From assembly GCF_964204645.1 (NCBI RefSeq), contig NC_134027.1, positions 8,482,485 to 8,546,484 on the forward strand: a stretch of DNA of 64,000 nt, written 5' to 3'. Made by a program: the position numbers and the translations under genes. Positions 55,001 to 64,000 of the stretch are shown piece by piece. The notes beneath the pieces are model-generated. The model made no database searches. It was not told where the DNA came from and saw only the letters and a list, made by a program, of their open reading frames with translations. This DNA comes from Tubulanus polymorphus (Eukaryota > Nemertea > Palaeonemertea > Tubulaniformes > Tubulanidae). Every line of letters starts with the position of its first letter. Position 1 is the stretch's first letter.

Positions 55001-58000
55001 TCTTTTGGATCACGATCCGAGATATCGATTACTATTTCCTATGATGAAGAAGAACGGCTCTTATCAGACTAAAGTCACTTTTATAGAATTGCTGAATGTG
55101 TACACAAAGAAAAATTCATCTACCTCTTCGCATTTTCCAGGAGTTTCGGCAACGCAGTCGACAGTAATCGTCTGTGATTGATTCGGTTGAATGCTGCCAA
55201 ACGCTGGGAAAATTGTAAACATTCCCAACACTAAACGCGCTTGTCCACCACCACCTCCTATTGTTTCTTGTCTGAATTTAATAGAAATTGAGGTTTGCCT
55301 TAATTCAAATCTAATTTCAAATATATGATAATTCAATTTGAAATATACACATTGACATAATCTTTTGAAGTTCATGCATAAATACATGTATAGCTACACG
55401 GTTTCTTTTTGTGCCCGAGTTAGAAAATTCAACACGAAGCATTTTTCATTAGATCCATCTTGAAATAACAACGTGCATTATGATAAAAAGATAAACAATC
55501 GTAGATATTCGTGCACTGTGAAAAAACCTTTTAAAATCACACGCTTGTCAGATCGGAAACAACACATCAAGATTAATTCAAAATAAAGTGTAGAGATTGA
55601 GAATACGGTAGTTGACTTAGTAAAAAACTTGAGCATGTACAGCACAGTTAAGTAGTAAAGATGTAGTGAAGTGTTAAGTTGAAAGAGATTGTTTTTAGAA
55701 AATTTAGCTAAAAACGAAATTCATTAGACACTATTCATGAAAAATTATGATTATTGCGCATGTAAGTAATGATTCTTGATTAGAAAAAATACAACAATTT
55801 AATCTCCATGTATAATACGATACCTGTCTTTGGTCAAAACACTTTAAAAGATTTCAAACAGAGCAATAGATATAGATTATCTCTTGTACACAAAGTTTCA
55901 GATGAAGTATTTTTCTTTTAGCAGTACATACTGGTATATTCTTAATGCAGTTTAAAACAGTATAAACATTGTAACAAGAAATGAACAAGAACGAAGGGTT
56001 AAATTGTGCAGTGAAAACCTCAAGACCATCTGATAGACTGGTGCTTACTTCAGACCATAGGGAAATGATGAAATGCGAGATAACTGTAAGAAATTTCTTA
56101 ATTCTCCCTGAGGTAAAGTTTATACCTATCTATCAAACAGGCCGCTGAAAATGTTGTTTTTGCACCATCACATCACGCAAGAAATGTAAGTAAAATTCAC
56201 TTCGTTAAACTATAAAACATATTGTATGTATCGTATATACCTTGGTCTTCGCCATGGCTGCTGTGCATTTCGTGGTGTTACGTCTTTACTGATACTACCA
56301 GTTATTTCACTTCTTCAGAAACAACAAACAGCAAATAGCAAGGGTTACAATGAGTTTTTTGCGGCGAGTTAGAATCCTTGTGTAATGAATGAAAGGATGA
56401 CGCTTGTATTTTTGTATGCGCAATGAAAGTGATACGTCATTACAACAACATACATGCAACATACCATACAATCAAGCGTTCATGGGTAAAAATCCGTTTA
56501 AATTGTGTTTTAGAAAATAAACTGAATATCATTCGTAAGCTTTCGAGTTAGAGCTGTGCTAAGGCATTTAATGTTAGGAAATATAAATAAAGTAACATCT
56601 AAATAGTGTCATAATCTAAATTCAGAATATTATTGTGTTATAACAGGTATTACTCGGTAAGTAAGTATTACAGTGTCGCATACCTGATCGATTCCGCGCG
56701 TTTCGGTTGTTTTTGTGTCGATCGTCCAGAGCTCGAGCCATCGCGCGATTTCGTTCGCTTGTCATTCTGCTTTACCGGCCTGAAAGTGGGTGTAAAAAGA
56801 GGGTCCAAAAATCGGGAAGAATAACGATACCTAGTCACAATTTTTCGGTTGTCAAGATTAAAATGTGTGAACATTTAAAAACTCACGGTCTCGGTTTCTG
56901 AGCTTGTAATTGTTGCTCGGCCATTTTCATGAATTTATGAATCGTGTATCTGAAGTCGAATTCGCCCTTATTTTCAATGATAAACGTTCGAGTTTTCTTA
57001 CTATTCACGACCAGCGAACCAAAACTGATATCCTCTATCGGTACGATGTTATACCTGAAAATACAACAGAGATAAAATGATTTCTGGTCCATATTTGTAA
57101 GCAAATGAAAGTGGGATGGCGTCATCAACCTGACTCTACCACTTACTTGCTGAATACAGCTTTCACGGATACTTTGACTGGAATGCTGGCTATGGTTTCA
57201 CCGCCATCGCTCAAATTAGGTTCTATGACCTGACATCGTAAAATCGGTGCATCGCGAATCACCACTTCCTCTTTAGCTTTGAACAATATTTGTACTTGCG
57301 TACCGCTAGGGCGATCTACCGGCGATAGGGTACCGCGTTGTGGTATTATCGAGAACAAACTGTTAACATCCGGGCCATTCGGATCAGGGTTCTCCAGGAT
57401 AAAGCTGAAAATATACAGAAAAATTTTAAATGACATTTCATTTCTCTTTTATAGAATCTTAAAACAATTATATTCGCCATAAATTTCCATAAGTTATCTA
57501 AACTTGGACGCATACTTACTTATAAGCGATTTCATATTTTCCCTTATTTTTCATAGAGCAGGTTTGTTTCGTTTCTTCCAGAACGCGAATAGTCCCGAAA
57601 TCGATTCCGGCGTCCGCGCCTTTCGGGAAGCTCATGTCTAAAGCGATATCGTACGCTTCGGCGATAACCTGGATGTTCTCCGTCTGCACGAGACCCATGA
57701 TATTCTCGACGTCGGACACTTCGAGGCGAATCGATTTCTTACTCGTCGTGATCGGTTTCATTGCGCGGAAATGCGCGTTCAATGCGTACTCGGATTTCGG
57801 TTCGATGATACCGGACTCGGCAGCGACGGAGAAATCATCGCCGAGACTCTCCATTCCGCTGACTTTCCACGCGACTGGTAACAACGTGCTGTTACGTAGG
57901 TAAACGGTCTTCGTATCTTTTCTGAAATAATGAACGGGTCTTTAACTTGTTATTCCGCCATCAAAAAATCGTCAAGAAACAAGATTTTCCATTACCGGTA

Positions 58001-61000
58001 GGTAACATACCTGTGAAGAAGAACCCGTTCAAAATGTAACTGTTTCTTATCGAGTTCTATCTCTGGCCTGACTCCATGAGCAGATATCTTGAAGATGATC
58101 GGCTCTGGATTTTCGCGAACGCAACAAACAATGGCATCTTCGAAAGCGCCGGGAGCTTTTGGATACGCCCACACACACAAACCCTATGATAGACACCAAA
58201 TCATCAGTAAAATTGAAGAAGTTCGGACAGAAAATGGCAAATATACGAATACAGTGAAATGATTCTTACAGCAGATTCACTAGGTTTCAGTATCATGTTT
58301 GGTGGATCTAATAAATAAGTCTCCCCTTTGCTGTCATTTAAGAAACAGAAATTTATGTCAGCTTCGAGTGGAGAAGTGTTTAGAATGGTAAAGGTTTCCA
58401 TGTTCTCCGGATATTTTCCTTCCTTATATCTAGAAAGACACATAAATCTGATTATCTAAGGCACTAACAGATTAATCAAAGACCATTACAAATATAGAAG
58501 AAAATACTCACTTTTCACGACTTTTTCCTATGAGCAATGGTCCGAATTCAAATACCTCCGTAGTTAAGATGTACTTCTTATGAACGATGTCCTCGGATTT
58601 CTTATTCTTCTTTCGTTGAGGGAAGATGATTCTCGGCTCACGGCTGATCGTCGGGAACGAGCAGACGCCGCGGCAGAACAGTTGATAACGCCGGCGAGTG
58701 CCCATTATTTCGAAATTCATCGTTTGGTCGAATTGTCCGAGGTCTTCGGATTGGAATCTCAAACGAAGGACGACTTCGGAATTTGCAGGAATGATCCAGC
58801 GGAATAAACCCAACCTATCGACAAAACGAATTAGAATTTATCAATATTCCTAAAGAAACTAAAATGAGCTGACGGGTAGAAACCTCTTTTAGAAACCTCT
58901 GGATCTTTTAGAAAACAAAGTCAAATTGATAGAATTCCTTTGTGGGACTAAAGCATTTGGGTAAAACGTGAAAGGACAATAGGTAAGGATAGATTTCAAT
59001 GTTTTCAAATTCATCCCTATGAATTTGGAATGAGTGCCTGATGAATAAGGTGGATAGCTTTCAGGAATTAATCAAGCAATTTGAGAATCTGAGAAAATTC
59101 AATCATATGAAACATGAAAAGTGGGAATTGATCACATTAAGTTGAAATAACGGGGTAATATGTATTTACAAATACCGGAGCTTCACTGCTGTTTTTTTTC
59201 CAGCTAGACTCCGAATGTGAATTAAAAGAATTTTTCAATTGAACATCGATTAGGCAACTATGCAATATGAAACAACCATTTGTTAGTTAATGAATAGAAG
59301 CAGCATCTAAAATGGAAAAGAACTACTGTATAGTGTAGATTGTCGCACTCACTTGGCACCTCTGTTTTCTAACAGAGTATCCAGTGTGGATGATGCAACG
59401 CTGAAATAAGTTTCAACGAACAAGAATGTAAATAAGATAACGGAAACAAAACATGACACTCCTGTCATAGTTACAGTGACTGTTAGAGAAAAATTGTTTA
59501 CGTTTAATATGAAAATACTGTTAAATCTACCATAAGCGTTGCAATTGGTTTAATGTGTCACCAGTTTCAATTTAACTCAAAACAAATCAATTATGGTAGA
59601 CCTTCTACAAATGTCACTTGATAACCAGTATTGTTTCATTAAATACTACAAATACACATATTATCATCACTAACTGTATCCCTTATACCGAAAGATTATG
59701 AATAATGAAGCACACGAACCTTTGTCCATCAACATCCGAGACCGGTGTTGCTGGTCCGGGTGGTGGGGACCCCTGCACGGTCAACGAATTACGCCGCGGT
59801 TTACGTCCGGCGCTTTTCTTGCGTTCTTTAGCGCCGTCAGGTTTCAGTTTATCCTTACGTCCACGCGTTGGAGTGTGTTCTTCCTTACGATCGGGAGTGA
59901 TCGATTCGTCATCGCCCTCTTTAGATTTGTCGTCTGTTATCACATTCCTAATTATTCAAACATCGTGAAACATCATGAAGTGGCGGACTATTGGCAGAAT
60001 CTTCTCATTATTCATTATGCCCCTTATGCATGAAAAATGAAAATGCTAGGGATGTACTTACGGGTCATCTGGTGATGAGGCGATAAACACATAGTGACCG
60101 TTGGTCTCACCTCCATTGGGCTGTCGTCTTTTTACTGGATACGGAATAACGGCGAATGAAGCCGGTGGAGGGATAGGAGGCCCTGTAGGCCCTAAACCTA
60201 GACCGTCCAAAACCTGAAATTCATGACATTTCATTCTAGTTAGCTTTTTACCAAAAAAGTGAATGCTTTTTTTTAGAAATGTAGCAGTACCTCTGCTGGT
60301 GTTGGCAATTTTCTAGTTTCAAATACTCTCTCATCCGGACTCTTCTCAATGTCCAATTGATTACAGTCTATCATTATATTAGGTATTCCGATTCCATCAT
60401 CTCTGTCAGTGGTCGAGCCAATTGGACATTCACCATCATCCATGTCTCCTTCAATCTAAAAATGAATCATTGATTTAGTTTCAAAGTCTTATAATAATAT
60501 AACTTGTTTGAATCCGACAGGGCCGTATGTACCTCTCTTGCCGCTTTTTCTCGTTCGGCTTTCTCGCGTTCCAGTTCTCTTAATCGTTCTCTTTCCTTTT
60601 CTTTCTCTTTTTCATGTTTTTCCTTGTCAGCTGAAACACAATAGTCGAAACTATCATTCCCTTCATTCCCCAAAATCCATTTCAGTCTTAAACATCTCAT
60701 ACCAGCTGCAAAGATGCTTACCTTTAGATTTTCCTTTTTTGCCAGACGGGGGATGATTTATGTCTTCAACATTTTCAGACTTCTCAGATGGAGTGACTGG
60801 TCTATGAAGTTGTCCGGTGCTTCGGTCCCAGGCATATAGAAGTTCAGGAATTTCTTTCTGACCATATTCAAATGTTCTGAACCTGATTTTAAGAAATACG
60901 ACACCAGTAGTTAGGAACCATGAACAAAAATGTTGTACAACTCATCTTAGTAACTCTTACGTACTTTTGCATAAGAAGAAGCTCAGCCTCTCTAATTGGA

Positions 61001-64000
61001 TCGCGTACAATTTCATCTTGTGTTAATTGACCTTGACTTTCTTTCGAGGCTTCATTTGATATAGGTCTTTTGCCATCTCGAGTTACATCTTTGCTGTGTT
61101 TCTTTTTCCTTTAAAACGATATACGTGTAATGAATATTTCTACATAATGTTCCATTTCGTGATGAATTACTGATTCAGGTTGCTACACCTACTTTCCCTC
61201 TTCATCACTCTTTTCAGTTTGATGAGATTCTGGCCGTTCTAGATTTGATGCCGTTTTAGCGATATGCTCTTCATGTCCTTTAGCATCTTTGCCTTTCGGT
61301 TGGGCCACTTTGTCTTGGCTCGGTTTGCTGCCCTTTTTCGCATCTTTTCCATCCTTTTCTTTGCCTTCAGCTCCTTTGCGACCTCTTCTTTTGTTTTGCC
61401 TTTAGATATTTCAAGTAGGATGAAAGATAAATAAAACATTACCTTAAGGAGTCCTCAACATTCAACCTTCAGAAATCATAGCTTACTTTTCCTCCTCTAA
61501 ACGTCTCATTTCAGCTTCCATTGCTTCCCTTTCAATTCTTTCCCTTTCCATTTTCTCTTCCATTTCCCTTGAAATATAAATAAATCATACATGCACATTT
61601 TGTTATTGATGATTACTGGCTAAGTATAGATTGTGCAATCTAATATTGTCCACACTCACTTTCTGATACGTTCTTTTTTGATTTCGAGTCTTTTCTTGTC
61701 GACACTGGCTTTTTCTTCCTCATCTAGAGCATCGTATTCGTCCTCGGACATTTCTTCTAGTTTTTTACGTTCTTCATCTTCTTTTTCCTTAGCCAATCGT
61801 TCTGAAGCAAAGAACATTGTTCAACCATGGATACTGGATAGAAAAGAAGTCAAAGCGGAATTTCTTGACATTCATTTCATACCTTTTTCTTCTTTTTCTC
61901 TTTTTTCACGTTCTTTCAGAGTGTTGTAGTCGAGTTTCAGTGTAATTGAGAATATATATTTGCGATTGTTCAGCGCTTTCAGAATCGCGTGAGCAGTACT
62001 CAACATGTTCGCGCTGAACAACGTCTCCAGGCTGTCGAAGACAACACCGCGATGACAATCATTCAACTGAAAATACACACAAAAACTGTTGATAAATACA
62101 TGAACATGAAGTTAAACTAATGACTCAAGTAAATCTAAGAAATTATAGGTATGGAAATGTTTATACTGTAGGCCAATCATGAGAATTAATGGCTCAGCTT
62201 AGTTGTCAATATTACCTGCAGGCGTTCAGCTAACAATTCAACAAGCAAATCTTCAGGAAGAATACAGCTCATAAGACCATTCTCCCCAGTAATGCTAGCA
62301 CTGATGCTGAGACGTCGAGCAATTGGTGCGACTAGTGGCGGTGGACTACTCGGTACCTGTATAAATATCAATATGATTGATAAATATCATTCTTAAAGTA
62401 TATTAAAAAATTGAAGTGAAAATCTTGCAGCAATTGGACATCTATTCTAAGAATATTGGAAAGAAAGCACCAAGAAAGAGAAATCAGATGATATACCGGG
62501 TAATCAGAATTTGCATAAAAACATTAATCTTGGCCTATGAACAATAAAGACCAATCAACTCAAATCAGTACCAGTAATCGGGTGAGAATGTTCAAAGTTT
62601 TCAGATTAAAGTGTAAAAGGCTCAAACACCGGTCTCTGGTATGTGGTATAATGACTTTGGATACAAATCTCTATTTGGGTGTATTTGAGAAAAGTGTAGA
62701 AAATAAAAGCACATTTTCTTATGTGTGTGGAAATAATGAAAATATAAAACATAATCTACATCTAAAACTACCTCTTTAAGCATGTTATTACGTCGTTTAG
62801 ATCTCAACATTTTATGGATTTTTTCCGAAATAGTCATTTTTGCCAAAGATCGGGGTTCCGGTTCGTTAATGTCCGAATGACTCGAACCCGTGATCAAACC
62901 ACTGGTCGGAAAATTTAACTTGTGAACGGCATTTTGCAACGGCATAAGGTGGTTGCAGGGAACGGTCGACCGACGCAATGGTCGCACAAGATTTTTGACG
63001 ATTCGGTTAAAATCCACAGACTGCCGAGGTGATATTGTGTCCATGTCTGATGCGAGAGCAAGCTGTTTGCGCGATGATAAACAACGGGATAAAACAAAAG
63101 ATTCGGTAAAAATCATTCAGGTTATACATGCGATTATATAAAAGGTTTCTTCTAATAGGATTAAGACGATCATAAGACATTACATGCTGTGTCACTCAAC
63201 ATACCTGGCTGCCAGTGCCTCCTTCAGCTGATGAGGCCTGATTCATGCCTGTTTTGGCTCCGGTTATAACACTGCTTCCGTGATGTTTGTCTTTGCTTTT
63301 CTGTTCAGAGATAACACTCGTTTTACGATTTGACGCCATACTCTGAACCATCGAGTGCGCAGCGTTTGGTTGTAATCCAGCTACAAGCAAAATGAAATTT
63401 TTACCATACTTTAGATAATGAATTCAATGTATATATGCAGTCATCCCAAAATCTATCAGTTAAACGACCATTTGCCTAACTTACTCTGTCCTTGAGTATG
63501 AGCTGTTAAAGCCTCCACACTCAGACCGCCGGGTGCTCTTTTGTCTCCTTCATCGCCCTCTAAAACTTTCATTTCTTCCGCGCGTCGAGAGGCTTCAGCG
63601 CACATTTCGCGAGCCCGCAGTCCCGCCGGTGTGGCACCATTCGCGATAGCTTCCAAAATAATCCCATCAACGGACAACAGGGCCGCTTCATATCGCTTAG
63701 CCAGGATCACAGCAGTAGCAGTTTTACCTACAAATACAACAAAACTATGATAACAACGCATCCACTCATCGAAAAATTGGTGACTACAACAGCAACTGAT
63801 AGGATTCAATATTCAACACAGATATGAGAGAGCATTTTAAAGATTTTTGGAAAGTAATCTTACCTGACATCGGAGCTCCTTGGACAATGATTGCAATACC
63901 ACGGCGATTACGGGCGGCTTTACCTTCTGGCGATAAATCGATACCAAGATGACGAGCTATCGATGCCGAAACCGGTGTAATCTCTAGTTCACCAACCCCG
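46046..64000 (-). CDS. HYDIN: HYDIN, ciliary central-pair protein, C-terminal ~3290 aa (5' part beyond window)
   Basis: HYDIN builds the C2 projection of the motile-cilium central pair. The gene enters at 64000 with a kinase-like P-loop (VQGAPMSGKTATA), split by intron 63863-63728, then an adenylate-kinase-like domain, a Lys/Glu-rich coiled-coil region (62000-59700) and many ASH/MSP-type beta domains, ending VQWVYYLKGVTL. Exons, lowest first: 46046-46531, 46627-46851, 46940-47170, 47253-47403, 47522-47685, 47811-48104, 48391-48526, 48747-49186, 49372-49574, 49697-49866, 50130-50354, 50478-50685, 50766-50913, 50994-51159, 51258-51621, 51770-52057, 52200-52406, 52635-52986, 53375-53644, 53798-53888, 53995-54225, 54425-54577, 54668-54775, 54868-55038, 55124-55271, 56241-56312, 56684-56779, 56887-57054, 57147-57404, 57520-57921, 58011-58183, 58270-58429, 58512-58814, 59353-59400, 59720-59947, 60062-60213, 60291-60455, 60533-60630, 60722-60882, 60961-61108, 61193-61399, 61487-61567, 61660-61801, 61883-62066, 62216-62357, 62772-63062, 63205-63380, 63485-63727, 63864-64000. 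Phases were checked only in part; a few short exons are provisional. Confidence 0.9.
48280..48380 (-). mobile_element. tRNA-derived SINE head in a HYDIN intron
   Basis: On the minus strand, ggtataggccagttgttaga resembles an A box and gggttcaaacc a B box, in the right order. The intervening arms do not fold into a clean cloverleaf, so a SINE head or tRNA pseudogene is more likely than a functional tRNA. Confidence 0.6.
49924..50078. repeat. Foldback MITE, family A, copy 3
   Basis: The left end cagttgttcaaaagttgg and right end aagcaacttttcagcaactg are inverted copies, with ataactag and ggtatacc palindromes inside. It fills most of HYDIN intron 49867-50129. Confidence 0.75.
53047..53124 (-). 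mobile_element. tRNA-derived SINE head, minus orientation
   Basis: Read on the minus strand it has ctggtttagtgaatcagggt (A-box-like), then catggctgagtagcgatgcc and a perfect B box GGTTCGAATCC. It lies in HYDIN intron 52987-53374. The acceptor-stem halves do not pair convincingly. Confidence 0.68.
53284..53361 (+). mobile_element. Second SINE head, plus orientation
   Basis: ggtttggcagagtttcgtat, ggcgagtct and ggggaggatgcaaa match the element in SLC35C2 intron 6. It is in opposite orientation to the copy 160 bp upstream, giving an inverted SINE pair in one intron. The B box is degenerate. Confidence 0.55.

Overview
The window is animal nuclear DNA. Genes are broken into many short exons with GT-AG introns, the sequence is AT-rich, and there are MITE-like inverted repeats, tRNA-derived SINE heads and microsatellites. 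The gene set (FANCD2, ZGRF1, PAQR3, SLC35C2, N4BP1, HYDIN) is bilaterian. Compact introns, abundant TAGGCCTA palindromes and a leucine-dehydrogenase-type enzyme suggest a marine invertebrate (lophotrochozoan or invertebrate deuterostome). I cannot name the species from sequence alone. I translated the exons by hand and checked splice phases. Five internal genes give complete, phase-consistent proteins: PAQR3 351 aa, LeuDH-like 503 aa, FANCD2 1418 aa, SLC35C2 399 aa and N4BP1 897 aa.

Layout. 1-1118 (-): N-terminal part of ZGRF1, a helicase linked to crosslink repair. 3263-4754 (+): PAQR3, a seven-pass Golgi membrane protein. 6434-9226 (-): a mitochondrial amino-acid dehydrogenase of the leucine dehydrogenase type. 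10162-21579 (+): FANCD2 in 38 exons, head-to-head with the dehydrogenase. 25071-30299 (+): a small, disordered, unrecognised protein ending in a CaaX box, spread over 5.2 kb. 33854-38025 (+): SLC35C2, a Golgi nucleotide-sugar-transporter-like protein. 39674-44856 (-): N4BP1, a NYN-domain RNase of innate immunity. 46046-64000 (-): the C-terminal two thirds of HYDIN, a ciliary central-pair protein, in 49 exons including its adenylate-kinase-like P-loop. HYDIN continues past the right edge and ZGRF1 past the left edge.

The genes do not form one pathway. ZGRF1 and FANCD2 both act in DNA interstrand-crosslink repair. From memory, PAQR3 and ZGRF1 are both on human 4q, and N4BP1 and HYDIN are both on human 16q, so the order may keep traces of ancestral linkage.

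The least explained items are a 550-bp long inverted repeat at 1748-2298, the LeuDH-type enzyme with a clear mitochondrial presequence, and the small CaaX-tailed protein. Several repeat families also recur across the window: a foldback MITE in three copies, tRNA-derived SINEs, two elements with GGATCC-type terminal repeats, and two families shared between distant sites.
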